Below are positions 6,683-14,820 of a DNA stretch of 52,349 nt, piece after piece. Every line of letters begins with the position of its first letter. Within the stretch, counting starts at the first letter, position 1. The notes under the pieces were generated by a model. The model was not told the origin of the DNA. It worked only from the letters and a program-made list of their open reading frames with translations, and searched no databases. The stretch comes from Gaiellasilicea sp963794385 (GTDB taxonomy: Bacteria > Actinomycetota > Thermoleophilia > Gaiellales > Gaiellaceae). The stretch spans positions 1 to 52,349 of the forward strand of contig CAWCDT010000021.1 in NCBI GenBank assembly GCA_963794385.1, in the 5' to 3' direction. The translations under genes and the position numbers were made by a program.

Positions 6683-7928
6683 TGAGCCGGACACGGTCTG
6701 GATAGCGGCGTGCCAGCTCGCTTGCTGCGAGCAACGTCATCGCCAGCCCCGTCACGCCCGCGACGACGAAGGCGAGCTCGGTGCCGCCGACCTCGGTGAG
6801 CCAGCCGGCGAGCAAGCCGCCGAGAGGTGCGAAGCCGGCGAACGCCCAGAGGTAGAGGCTGACGACGCGCCCGCGCAGGTGGTCGGGCGCGCGCAGCTGC
6901 AGGATCGAGTTCGCGTTCGACGTCCACAGCGTGAAGCAGACGCCGGTGACGAAGAGGAGCACCGCACACGCCCACACGGTCGCGACCGGCGCCAGCGCGA
7001 GCAGCGAAAGGCTGAAGCCGCCCGTCCCCGCCACGAGCACCTTCCAGCTCGCGCGCCCGAGCGCCGCGGACAGCAGCGCGCCCACGAGCGCACCGCCGCC
7101 GAAGAAGGCGGAGAGGATCCCGAAGACCTCGGGCCCCGTCTCGAGGGTGTCGGAGGCGAGCAAGGGGAGGATGACGTGGAAGTTGAAGCCGACGGTGCTC
7201 ACGACCGTGACGATCGCGAGAACGAGGCGCGTCTGCGGCGAGGCGAGCGCCCAGGAGAGGCCCTCGCGGATCCCCCGCAAGACCCCGGGCGGGTCCGGGT
7301 CGCGCTCGATCTGCACGAGCTCCTCCGGACGCATCATCAGCAGTGACGTGAGGACGGCGAGGAACGTGACCGCGTTGATCGCGAAGCAGACGCCGGTGCC
7401 GAATGCTGCGATGAGCGCGCCGGCGATCGCCGGGCCGACGACCCGCGACGCGTTGAAGAGGCTCGCGTTCAGCGCGACCGCGTTCGGCAGCTCGGCGCGG
7501 CCGACCATCTGGAAGGTGAGCGCGTGCCGGCCGGGTGCGTCGAAGACGAGCGCCGTGCTCGAGAGGATCGCGAGCAGGTAGACGAGCCAGAGCGTCTCCG
7601 AGCCGGTCAACACGAGCACCGCCAGGATCGTCGCGAAGGTCATCGAGATCGCCTGCGTCGCGATCACGAGCTTGCGGTTGTCGATCCGGTCGGCCACGAC
7701 GCCCGCGAAGAGGCCGAACACCGTGAAGGGGATGAAGCGGCAGAACGCGAGCAGGCCGACGGCGAGCGGGGAGCTCGTCAGCTCGACGACGAGCCACGCG
7801 AGCGCGACGTTCTGCATCCAGGTGCCGCTGACCGAGATCACCTGGCCGGTGAAGAAGAGTCGGTAGTTGCGGTGGCGGCGGAGGCTCGCGAACGTGCGCG
7901 CGTTGAGCGCCAGCAGCGCCGCCGTCAC
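6666..7928 (-). CDS. MFS efflux transporter (EntS-like family)
   Basis: 420 residues with about 12 hydrophobic segments. The start region YRLFFTGQVISVSGTWMQNV and the loop DRIDNRKLVIATQ match the MFS_3/EntS-like exporter group. GRHALTFQMVGRAELPNAVA and SRVVGPAIAGALIAAFG continue the family pattern. A central cytoplasmic loop with VLRGIREGLSWALA separates the two halves. The GTG start overlaps the MarR stop as GTGA (7925-7928). The pairing of a MarR repressor with an MFS pump suggests drug or toxic-compound export induced by its substrate. Substrate unknown. Confidence 0.88.
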   Translation of the reverse strand: MTAALLALNARTFASLRRHRNYRLFFTGQVISVSGTWMQNVALAWLVVELTSSPLAVGLLAFCRFIPFTVFGLFAGVVADRIDNRKLVIATQAISMTFATILAVLVLTGSETLWLVYLLAILSSTALVFDAPGRHALTFQMVGRAELPNAVALNASLFNASRVVGPAIAGALIAAFGTGVCFAINAVTFLAVLTSLLMMRPEELVQIERDPDPPGVLRGIREGLSWALASPQTRLVLAIVTVVSTVGFNFHVILPLLASDTLETGPEVFGILSAFFGGGALVGALLSAALGRASWKVLVAGTGGFSLSLLALAPVATVWACAVLLFVTGVCFTLWTSNANSILQLRAPDHLRGRVVSLYLWAFAGFAPLGGLLAGWLTEVGGTELAFVVAGVTGLAMTLLAASELARRYPDRVRLSFTRP

Positions 7929-8356
7929 AGGAGCCTCGCCAGCGGCTCGATCGCGGCCTCGATCGCGGCAACGTCGTCGTCGTCGAGCCCGCGGAGTCGC
8001 TCCGCGAGCCAGGTCGTCCGGCGGGCGCGGAGGCGCCGCAGCAGGCGCTCCCCGTCCTCGGTGAGAGTCAGTCCGACGCGACGGCGGTCCGCCTCGTCGC
8101 GCACGCGTGCGATCAGGCCGGCGTTCTCGAGCCGGTCGACGTGGCCCGAGAGGGCCGGAGCGGAGATCCCCTCCTCCGCCGCGAGCTGGCGCAGGCTCAG
8201 CCCGGGGTTGAGGCGGATCAGCCAGAGGAGCGTGCCCTGCCGGCTCGTGATCCCGAGCTGCTCCGTCTCCTTGCGCAACTCGCGTGCGAGTCGCAGCAGC
8301 ACGGGCCGCAGCTCGTTCGCGACCGCGACGGGATCGGAGATAGCCTGATTAACCAT
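7925..8356 (-). CDS. MarR-family transcriptional regulator
   Basis: 143 residues with a winged helix-turn-helix: LSLRQLAAEEGISAPALSGH is the recognition region and VRDEADRRRVGLTLTEDGER is the wing. C-terminal helices (WLAERLRGLDDDDVAAIEAA) form the dimer interface. It is the first gene of a two-gene operon with the MFS pump and most likely represses it. No Shine-Dalgarno sequence is seen, and the ATG sits inside the operator-like repeat at 8341-8367. A leaderless or very short leader transcript is therefore plausible. Confidence 0.92.
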   Translation of the reverse strand: MVNQAISDPVAVANELRPVLLRLARELRKETEQLGITSRQGTLLWLIRLNPGLSLRQLAAEEGISAPALSGHVDRLENAGLIARVRDEADRRRVGLTLTEDGERLLRRLRARRTTWLAERLRGLDDDDVAAIEAAIEPLARLL

Positions 8357-8367
8357 TAGCCTGGTTA
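8341..8367 (-). promoter_or_regulatory. candidate MarR operator overlapping the marR start codon
   Basis: TAGCCTGATTA (8341-8351) and TAGCCTGGTTA (8357-8367) are direct copies 16 bp apart. The segment also contains the inverted repeat TAACC-N8-GGTTA (8350-8367). The marR start codon (8354-8356) lies in the middle, as expected for tight self-repression. No other good operator is seen upstream. Confidence 0.5.
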
Positions 8368-8422
8368 CGAGTTTACCGGATGGCGACCTTTGCGAATCCC
8401 CCGGACGGGGGAAACGGTCCGG

Positions 8423-9313
8423 TCAGGGCCGAGTGGCGTCGCCGGCGACGAAGGCGGCGATCCGCCGGCCGATCTCCTCGCCCTGGTCTTCCTGGAGGAA
8501 GTGGCCCGCTCCGGCCACGATCTCCGGCTCGAGCGCGCCGGGGATATGCGCCGCGATCCGCTCGGCGACCCGCGGCGAGAAGATCGGGTCGGAGTCGGAG
8601 AAGAGGACGAGCGCCGGCTTCTCCCAGCGGCCGAGCTGCTCCCGCACCGCGAGATGGGCGGGAGTGTCCGGATGGTCGGGCGAGATCGGGACGAGCTCGG
8701 GGAACGCGAGCACGCCCGCCTTGGACTCCGGAACGGGCCAGGGTGCGCTGTAGGCCTCCTCGACCTCGTCGCTGAGCGGCTGCACGGCCGAGATCCGAAT
8801 GAGCCGGCCAGGGATCATCTCGGTGCCGAGGCGTCGCACCCAGTCGCGGAAGCGCAGCCACTCCTCAGACGGCGGCCGGCCGCCGCCGATCCCGGTGTTC
8901 ATGATCACGAGGCGCGCGATCCGCTCCGGCTGCTCCACCGCGAGACGGAGGCCGATCGGGCCGCCCCAGTCCTGGACGACGACGGTGGCCTCGCGCAGGT
9001 CGAGCTCCTCGACGAGCCTTGCGATCGACCTGGAGTGGAAGTCGTAGGAGTAGTCGTCGAGCCGGAGCGGCTTGTCGGAGCGCCCGAAGCCGAAGTAGTC
9101 GGGCGCGATCGCGCGGGCCGTCGGCGTCAGCTCCGGGATGATCTTGCGGTAGAGATACGACCACGTCGGCTCGCCGTGGAGCAGCAGCACCGGCGGGCCC
9201 GAGCCCTCGTCGAGGTAGTGCATACGCAGGCCGTTCTGCTCGACGTAGTGCGGCTCGAAGTCGTAGCCGGGGAGGCCCTCGAACTGCTCGTCCGGCGTGC
9301 GGTAGGCCTCCAC
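8423..9313 (-). CDS. haloalkane dehalogenase (alpha/beta hydrolase, HLD-I type)
   Basis: 296 residues with the full alpha/beta-hydrolase layout. The oxyanion region HGEPTWSYLYRK is at about 46-57. The nucleophile elbow VVVQDWGGPIG has Asp115 followed by Trp116, the halide-binding Trp of dehalogenases. The catalytic acid Asp242 lies in LFSDSDPIF and the base His271 in GAGHFLQEDQGEE. HGEPTW and Asp at the nucleophile distinguish it from esterases (Ser) and fit the DhlA/DmbB-like subfamily. It would hydrolyse carbon-halogen bonds in the cytoplasm; the natural substrate is unknown. Divergent from the PASTA genes. Confidence 0.88.
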   Translation of the reverse strand: MEAYRTPDEQFEGLPGYDFEPHYVEQNGLRMHYLDEGSGPPVLLLHGEPTWSYLYRKIIPELTPTARAIAPDYFGFGRSDKPLRLDDYSYDFHSRSIARLVEELDLREATVVVQDWGGPIGLRLAVEQPERIARLVIMNTGIGGGRPPSEEWLRFRDWVRRLGTEMIPGRLIRISAVQPLSDEVEEAYSAPWPVPESKAGVLAFPELVPISPDHPDTPAHLAVREQLGRWEKPALVLFSDSDPIFSPRVAERIAAHIPGALEPEIVAGAGHFLQEDQGEEIGRRIAAFVAGDATRP

Positions 9314-9362
9314 GCGACCACTCTAGGCGCATCGAATTGGCGGCGTGCGACGTTGGACGTCC

Positions 9363-10346
9363 ATGGCGGGACCGCCCAACCGACCTCCCGACCCGGACGA
9401 CGAGACCGTCATCCGCGACGAGTGGGGGCCCGAGGACGAGACGTTTGTTCAACGGGTGGAGGAGACGGAGGAGCCTCCGAGCCGGCCGCCGCCGAAGATC
9501 TGGCCGTGGCTGCTCGCCCTCCTCGTGCTCGTCGTGGCCGGGCTCGGGGCGCTCTGGTACTTCACCCGGGACGAGGACGAGGAGGCCGCCGACACGACGG
9601 CCACGGTCGCGCAGACGGCCGCGGTGCCCGACGTCGTCGGCACGACGTCCTCGGAGGCGACCGCGACATTGCGCGCAGCCGGGTTCGAGGCGAACGTCGT
9701 CGCGGTTCCGTCGGAGGCGCCGGCGGGTCAGGTCGTCGCCCAGGATCCGGGGGCGGGTGAACAGGCGACAGAGGGCTCCTCCGTTCGGATCAATGTCTCG
9801 CGGCCTGCCGACGAGCCCGCGGCGACCGACACGACCGCGACGACGGACACGACCGCGACGACCGACACGGGTGCGACGACCGACACGGGTGCGACGACGG
9901 GCGCAACCACGACGACGGGCGCAACCACGACGGCGCCGACCGAGCCGGAGCCCGGCGTCGTTCCGAACGCGGTGGGCCTGGAGCTTGCGGACGCGGCCGA
10001 GGTGTTCGGCGACGAGGGCCTCCGCGTCGCCGTGCAGTACGTGCCCTCGAACGAGCCCCGCGGCCGGGTCGTCGCCCAGGCGCGACCGCCCGGGACGGAG
10101 CTCGAGCGGGGCGACACCGTGCAGCTGAACGTCTCGACGGGTGCCGCCCCGCCCGCGGACGCGAGCGTCCCCGACGTCGTCTCGCTCGAGCAGGACGCGG
10201 CGCGTCAGCGTCTCGACCAGGCCGGGTTCGAGGTCCTCGCGATCGAGGTCGACGAGGGCGAGGAGGGGACGGTCGTCTCGCAGTCTCCCTCGGCCGGCGC
10301 GAGCATCCCGCGCGGCTCGCTCGTCCTCCTCTACACGGGCGACTAG
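9363..10346 (+). CDS. membrane-anchored PASTA-domain protein, copy 1
   Basis: 327 residues from ATG 9363, the start shared with the downstream paralogue. A cytoplasmic acidic tail of about 45 residues contains DDETVIRDEWGPEDET. It is followed by one membrane segment (WPWLLALLVLVVAGLGALWY), then three outer PASTA domains starting VPDVVGTTSSEA, VPNAVGLELADA and VPDVVSLEQDAA. A Thr/Ala-rich linker (repeats of TDTTATTD and TGATT) lies between PASTA 1 and 2. PASTA domains bind muropeptides and usually belong to Ser/Thr kinases, but there is no kinase domain here. The protein may be a kinase substrate or a cell-wall sensor. The palindrome GGACGTCC lies directly before the start. Confidence 0.85.
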   Translation: MAGPPNRPPDPDDETVIRDEWGPEDETFVQRVEETEEPPSRPPPKIWPWLLALLVLVVAGLGALWYFTRDEDEEAADTTATVAQTAAVPDVVGTTSSEATATLRAAGFEANVVAVPSEAPAGQVVAQDPGAGEQATEGSSVRINVSRPADEPAATDTTATTDTTATTDTGATTDTGATTGATTTTGATTTAPTEPEPGVVPNAVGLELADAAEVFGDEGLRVAVQYVPSNEPRGRVVAQARPPGTELERGDTVQLNVSTGAAPPADASVPDVVSLEQDAARQRLDQAGFEVLAIEVDEGEEGTVVSQSPSAGASIPRGSLVLLYTGD

Positions 10347-10382
10347 GCGCAACCAAATCCTCGCGTAGGCTGTTGGACGTCC

Positions 10383-11142
10383 ATGGCCGGGCCGCCCAAC
10401 CAACCACCGGGACCCGACGACGAGACCGTCATCCGCGACGAGTGGGGCCCCGAGGACGAGACGGTCGTCCAGCGGGTGGAGGAGGCGGAGGAACCGCCTG
10501 GCCCGCGGCTGCCGAAGTTCTGGCCGTGGCTGCTCGCGCTCCTCGTCCTCGTGCTCGGAGGTCTCGGAGCCCTCTGGTACTTCACGCAGGATGACGAGGA
10601 CGACGCCGCGACGGCGACCGTCACGCAGACCGTGTCGGTGCCGGCCCAGACGACGACGGGCACGACGACCGAGGCCGCGACGACCGCGCAGACGACCACG
10701 TCCGAGACCACGACCGGGGAGACGACGACGACCGCCCCTCCGCCGCCGGCCACGGTTCCGAACGCCGTCGGCCGTCCGCTCGCCGACGCAGCGCGGGAGT
10801 TCGGCGACCAGAATCTGATCGTCGAGGCCGTCTACGGCTCCGCCGATGAGGCTCTCGGCACGGTCGTCGCGCAGGCGCAGCCGCCCGGGACCGAGCTTTC
10901 GCCCGGTGACGCCGTGCAGCTGGACGTCTCCGACGGCATCAATCCCTCGGCGTTCACGAGCGTGCCCGACGTCGTCGGCCTGGAGCGGAACGACGCCAGC
11001 GAGCGCCTCGACGCCGACGGCTTCGAGGTGCTGGCCCTCGAGGTCGACGAGGGCGACGCGGGTGACGTGGTCTTCCAGTCCCCCGAGGCCGGCGCCGGCG
11101 ATCCCCGGTGGCTCGCTCGTCCTCCTCTACGTCGGCGCCTGA
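10383..11142 (+). CDS. membrane-anchored PASTA-domain protein, copy 2 (frameshift near 11100)
   Basis: A paralogue of the preceding gene. It has the same GGACGTCC box and start, the same acidic tail (DDETVIRDEWGPEDETVVQR), the same membrane segment, a shorter Thr-rich linker and only two PASTA domains (VPNAVGRPLADA and VPDVVGLERNDA). Copy 1 ends SIPRGSLVLLYTGD. Here the same ending, IPGGSLVLLYVGA, is in another frame after one extra base near 11098-11100, so I place the end at 11142. The unshifted frame would run to 11204 with an Arg-rich tail, which is unlikely. The gene arose by tandem duplication that included upstream sequence. Confidence 0.8.
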
Positions 11143-11151
11143 AGCGGAGGG

Positions 11152-11859
11152 TTACTTCGGGGCCGGGTCGAGCTTGTAGCCGACGCCGTAGCGGGTCTGG
11201 ATGAAGGTGTTTCGCGAGGCGCGGGCGTCGATCTTCTCGCGCAGCTTGCGCACGAAGACGTCGACGGTGCGGTCGCGGTGCGAGGCGCGGCGGCCCCAGA
11301 CCCGTTGGAGCAGCTCGTCGCGGGTGAGCACGCGGCCGCGCTCGAGCGCGAGTGCGTAGATGAGGCGGAACTCGGTCGGTGTCAGCTCGGCGCTCTCGCC
11401 GTCGACGTACGCCTGCACGTTGCGCGGATCGAGGCGCAACTCCTCGACCAGGATCTCGTCGCCGCGGCGCGGCTCCTGCGCCCGCGTCCCGCGGCGGGCG
11501 GCGGCGCCGACGCGGGCGGCGAGCTCCTTCATCGAGAACGGCTTGACGAGGTAGTCGTCCGCGCCCAGCTCGAGCGCGTTGATCCGGTCGTGCTCCGTGC
11601 CGCGCGCGCTGACGACCACGATCGGCGTGCCGATTCCCTCTCCGCGCGCCTGCTCGATCACGCGCCAGCCGTCGATGCCGGGAAGCATCAGGTCGAGCAC
11701 GCAGACGTCCGGTCGCTCGTAGCGCAGGCGGGCCAGGCCGGTCTCGCCGTTTGCGACGCCGACTGCGTCGAATCCCGCCGCCGTCAGGTGGCGGGCCATT
11801 CCCTGGGCGATGACGTCGTCGTCCTCGATAATCAGAACCTTCGCCATCCCGTGCATCAT
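11152..11859 (-). CDS. phoP: PhoP-type response regulator (OmpR family) of the phosphate regulon
   Basis: 235 residues; ATG 11847 is an alternative start, four residues in. Receiver features are VLIIEDDD, phosphoacceptor Asp in VLDLMLPGIDGW, and Lys in DDYLVKPFS. The winged helix has LTPTEFRLIYALALERG and RTVDVFVRKLREKID, ending in a YGVGYKL hairpin. It is divergent from the kinase at 11903 across a short region holding 11-bp PHO-box repeats, and adjacent to pst. That context supports PhoP: activation of genes with GTTCACC-type repeats when phosphate is scarce. The PhoP name rests on context; the fold assignment is secure. Confidence 0.9.
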   Translation of the reverse strand: MMHGMAKVLIIEDDDVIAQGMARHLTAAGFDAVGVANGETGLARLRYERPDVCVLDLMLPGIDGWRVIEQARGEGIGTPIVVVSARGTEHDRINALELGADDYLVKPFSMKELAARVGAAARRGTRAQEPRRGDEILVEELRLDPRNVQAYVDGESAELTPTEFRLIYALALERGRVLTRDELLQRVWGRRASHRDRTVDVFVRKLREKIDARASRNTFIQTRYGVGYKLDPAPK

Positions 11860-11881
11860 GCAAGTCGGACGTGCTCTCGCG

Positions 11882-11914
11882 GGGTGAAGGAGTGGTAACG
11901 GAGTGGTGAACCCA
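11882..11914. promoter_or_regulatory. PHO box between divergent phoP and phoR
   Basis: Three 11-bp units on the minus strand: a TGGTGAACCCA unit (11904-11914) reads GTTCACC, then TGGTAACGGAG (11893-11903) reads GTTACC, then GGGTGAAGGAG (11882-11892) reads CTTCACC. The spacing and core match the PhoP direct repeats known from Streptomyces. The array overlaps the kinase start codon, which suggests autoregulation. Confidence 0.7.
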
Positions 11915-12829
11915 TTGCATCCGGACGCGGTTCGGGGTCAGGTGCTGCTCGAGGAGAGCCGCGAAGCGGTGGTCGTGCTCGACGAGGAAGGTCGTGTGCT
12001 GGCCGCGAGCCGGCGCGCCCGTCAGACACTCGGCGTCCGGGAGGGCGAGGAGCTGAGCCCGGAGCTCATGCAACGCGAGCACGCGCTCGTCGTTCCGTAC
12101 AGCGTCAACGGCCGGGACGAGCGGCTCGTCTACCTCTCCGAGGCGGGCGACCTCGCCGCGTACGAAGAGCTGCGGTCGGGGTTCACTGCGGCGGTCTCGC
12201 ACGAGCTGCGGACGCCGCTCGCGCGGCTGCTCGCCCTGCTCGAGCAGGCCTCGCTTCCCGGAGAGAACGTGAACGAGCTCGTCGAGCAGTCGCGGCGCGA
12301 GATCGACCAGATCACCGAGCTGATCGACGAGGTGCTCTTCCTCGCCGAGCTCGAGTCGGGCACGCGCGTCGTCTCGCTCGGCGCGGAGCCTGTGCTGCCG
12401 GTGTTGCACCAGGTCGCCGCCGAGCTCGAGGAGCAGGCGGCCCGCGCCGGCGTCGCGCTGCATGTCGAGGGCGACCCGGCGGCGACCGCCGAGGTCCGGC
12501 CGCGGATGATGCGGGTCGTGGCGCGCAACCTCGCCGAGAACGCGATCCGCTACGCCGGCACAGGAGCGAGCGCGATCCTGTCCGTGCACAGGGAGGACGG
12601 CGAGGTCGTCCTGCGCGTCGTCGACGACGGGGTCGGGGTAGGCCAGGCCGAGCTGCCCCGCATCTTCGAGCGCTTCTACCGCACCGACCGCTCGCGCGCC
12701 TCGCGGGGCACGGGCCTCGGGCTCGCGATCGTGAAGCACGTCGTCGTCTCCGCGGGTGGCACGGTCGAGGCCACCGGCGGCCGGGGGCGGGGCCTCGAGA
12801 TCCGCTGCTCGTTCCCCACCCGTTCTTAA
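11903..12829 (+). CDS. phoR: PhoR/SenX3-type histidine kinase without membrane segments
   Basis: 308 residues; GTG 11903 or GTG 11906 starts, with AAGGAG about ten bases upstream. A PAS-like N-terminal domain (LLEESREAVVVLDEEGRVLA) leads to the H-box AVSHELRTPLARLLALLEQ with His100, then N-box NLAENAIRY, DDGVGVG and GTGLGLAIVKHVVVSAGG. No hydrophobic segment long enough to cross the membrane is present. The kinase therefore probably senses phosphate status inside the cell, through PhoU and the Pst transporter encoded downstream. Its stop codon lies within the PHO box that precedes pstS. Confidence 0.88.
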   Translation: MVNPLHPDAVRGQVLLEESREAVVVLDEEGRVLAASRRARQTLGVREGEELSPELMQREHALVVPYSVNGRDERLVYLSEAGDLAAYEELRSGFTAAVSHELRTPLARLLALLEQASLPGENVNELVEQSRREIDQITELIDEVLFLAELESGTRVVSLGAEPVLPVLHQVAAELEEQAARAGVALHVEGDPAATAEVRPRMMRVVARNLAENAIRYAGTGASAILSVHREDGEVVLRVVDDGVGVGQAELPRIFERFYRTDRSRASRGTGLGLAIVKHVVVSAGGTVEATGGRGRGLEIRCSFPTRS

Positions 12830-12865
12830 CCCGTTCACCAGCCTTTCACGAGATTTTCACCATCC
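12822..12865 (+). promoter_or_regulatory. PHO box upstream of pstS (four 11-bp units)
   Basis: Units GTTCTTAACCC (12822-12832), GTTCACCAGCC (12833-12843), TTTCACGAGAT (12844-12854) and TTTCACCATCC (12855-12865). The heptamer core GTTCACC and 11-bp period are those of actinobacterial PhoP sites. The array ends 40 bp before the pstS start. Confidence 0.85.
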
Positions 12866-12905
12866 GGCATCCCCTACCGGGTGGGCCGGTTGGAAGACTC
12901 GCACC

Positions 12906-13889
12906 ATGACATCGACGACGAAAACTCTCACGAGAATTGCGTTGTTGCTCGGCCTCCTGGTGTTGCTCGCCGCCGGCTGCGGCGGCGACGACGACGATAG
13001 CGCCGACGGCGGTACCGGCACCGAGGCTGCGGGCGGAAGTGACCTGTCGGGGCGCATCCAGGCCGACGGCTCCAGCACGGTGGGGCCGTACGCGACCGCT
13101 GCAGCGGAGCGGTTCCAGCAGGAGAACCCCAACGTCCAGGTGACGGTCGGCGTCTCCGGCACCGGCGGAGGCTTCGAGCGCTTCTGCCGCGGCGAGACCG
13201 ACCTCTCGAACGCCTCGCGCCCGATCGACGAGGAGGAGGCGGCGATCTGCGAGAGCGCCGGGATCGAGCCGGTCGAGTTCCAGGTCGCAAACGACGCGCT
13301 GACCGTGGTCGTGAACACGGAAAACGACTGGGTCACGTGCCTCACCACCGAGCAGCTCGCGACGATCTGGGGCCCGGACTCGAACGTCCAGAACTGGAAC
13401 GAGGTCGATCCGTCCTTCCCGGACCAGGAGCTCTCGCTCTTCGGGCCCGGCACGGACTCGGGAACGTTCGACTACTTCACGGATGCGATCAACGGCGAGG
13501 AGGGCGCGAGCCGCTCCGACTACGCTGCGAGCGAGGACGACAACACGATCGTCACCGGCGTCTCGGGTGAGCGAGGCGGCCTCGGCTACTTCGGGTTCTC
13601 CTACTTCGAGGAGAACCAGGACACGCTGAAGGCGGTCGAGATCGACGCCGGCGACGGCTGCGTCGCTCCGAGCGTCGAGACCGCGCAGGACGGCACCTAC
13701 AAGCCGCTCTCGCGCCCGCTCTTCATCTATGCGAAGCAAGAGGCGCTCTCCCGGCCGGAGGTCGAAGCGTTCGTGCGCTACACCCTCGACAACGAGACCG
13801 AGATCGCCGAGGCCTCGCAGTTCGTCCCGCTCACCGACGAGCAGCTGACCAAGGCGCAGAGCGACCTCGAAGCGGCGCTGGGCTCGTAG
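12906..13889 (+). CDS. pstS: phosphate ABC transporter substrate-binding lipoprotein PstS
   Basis: 327 residues from ATG 12906. A lipobox LLAAGC (Cys25) anchors it to the membrane. The PstS phosphate-binding loops are visible: ADGSSTVGPYA, the Gly-rich TVGVSGTGGGFERFC, DLSNASRP, and GPGTDSGTFDYF. A short Asp/Thr/Gly-rich tether follows the lipid-bearing Cys. The protein binds phosphate outside the cell and delivers it to PstC/PstA. It is the first gene of pstS-pstC-pstA-pstB-phoU and is preceded by a four-unit PHO box, so PhoP activation under phosphate limitation is expected. A second, unlipidated pstS lies at 19202. Confidence 0.95.
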   Translation: MTSTTKTLTRIALLLGLLVLLAAGCGGDDDDSADGGTGTEAAGGSDLSGRIQADGSSTVGPYATAAAERFQQENPNVQVTVGVSGTGGGFERFCRGETDLSNASRPIDEEEAAICESAGIEPVEFQVANDALTVVVNTENDWVTCLTTEQLATIWGPDSNVQNWNEVDPSFPDQELSLFGPGTDSGTFDYFTDAINGEEGASRSDYAASEDDNTIVTGVSGERGGLGYFGFSYFEENQDTLKAVEIDAGDGCVAPSVETAQDGTYKPLSRPLFIYAKQEALSRPEVEAFVRYTLDNETEIAEASQFVPLTDEQLTKAQSDLEAALGS

Positions 13890-13890
13890 C

Positions 13891-14820
13891 TTGGCGGCTA
13901 CCGACTACACCGCCGGCGCGGAGGTTCGCCTCCGCGCCAGGCGCAGGCGGTACGGCGAGGACGTCGTCAAGGGCGTCCTCGGCGTCTGTGCGCTGATCTC
14001 CGTGGCGACGACCGTCGGGATCGTCGTCGCGCTGTTCGTGCCCGCGTTCGAGTTCTTCCAGCAAGTCTCGCCCGTCGACTTCTTCACGGGGAAGGAATGG
14101 GCGCCGCTGTTCGAGCCCGCACTGTTCGGGGTGCTGCCGCTCGTCACCGGCACGCTGGTCGTGACAATGCTCGCGAGCCTCGTTGCGATGCCGCTCGGGC
14201 TCGCCTCCGCGATCTACCTGAGCGAGTATGCGTCGCCGCGCACGCGCGGGGTCGTCAAGCCGGCGTTCGAGGTCCTCGCCGGCATCCCGACGATCGTCTT
14301 CGGCTACTTCGCGCTCACCTTCATGACGCCCCTGCTGCGCGACATCGGGATTCAGGTCGACATCTTCAACCCGCTGTCGGCTGCCCTCGTCATGGGCGTG
14401 ATGCTGCTGCCGACCGTCGCCTCGCTCTCCGACGACGCGATGGGGGCGGTACCACGCGACCTCCGGGACGGCGCGTACGCGCTTGGCTCCACCAAGCTTC
14501 AGGTGTCCACGAGGGTCATCGTCCCGGCTGCAATCTCCGGGATCGTCGCCTCGTTCGTTCTCGCGATCTCGCGCGCGATCGGCGAGACGATGATCGTGCT
14601 CGTCGCCATGGGTCAGCAGCCGAACCTCACCTTCGATCCGCGCGAGGCGGCCGAGGCGATGACGGCGTTCATCGCCGCCACCGGCGCCGGCGACGTGCCG
14701 ACCGGCTCGATCGAGTACAAGACGATCTTCGCAGTGGGTGCGACATTGTTCGTGCTGACGCTCTTCATGAACGTGTTCGCCATCCGGCTCGTCCGCAAGT
14801 ACCGCGAGGTCTACGAATGA
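13891..14820 (+). CDS. pstC: phosphate ABC transporter permease PstC
   Basis: 309 residues, probably from TTG 13891, one base after the pstS stop. It has about six membrane segments. A long first extracytoplasmic region contains VDFFTGKEWAPLFEPALFGV, typical of PstC. The permease EAA-like loop is DDAMGAVPRDLRDGAYALGS, followed by FVLAISRAIGETMIVLVAMG. It pairs with PstA to form the membrane channel for phosphate. Its stop overlaps the pstA start (ATGA at 14817-14820). Confidence 0.94.
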   Translation: MAATDYTAGAEVRLRARRRRYGEDVVKGVLGVCALISVATTVGIVVALFVPAFEFFQQVSPVDFFTGKEWAPLFEPALFGVLPLVTGTLVVTMLASLVAMPLGLASAIYLSEYASPRTRGVVKPAFEVLAGIPTIVFGYFALTFMTPLLRDIGIQVDIFNPLSAALVMGVMLLPTVASLSDDAMGAVPRDLRDGAYALGSTKLQVSTRVIVPAAISGIVASFVLAISRAIGETMIVLVAMGQQPNLTFDPREAAEAMTAFIAATGAGDVPTGSIEYKTIFAVGATLFVLTLFMNVFAIRLVRKYREVYE

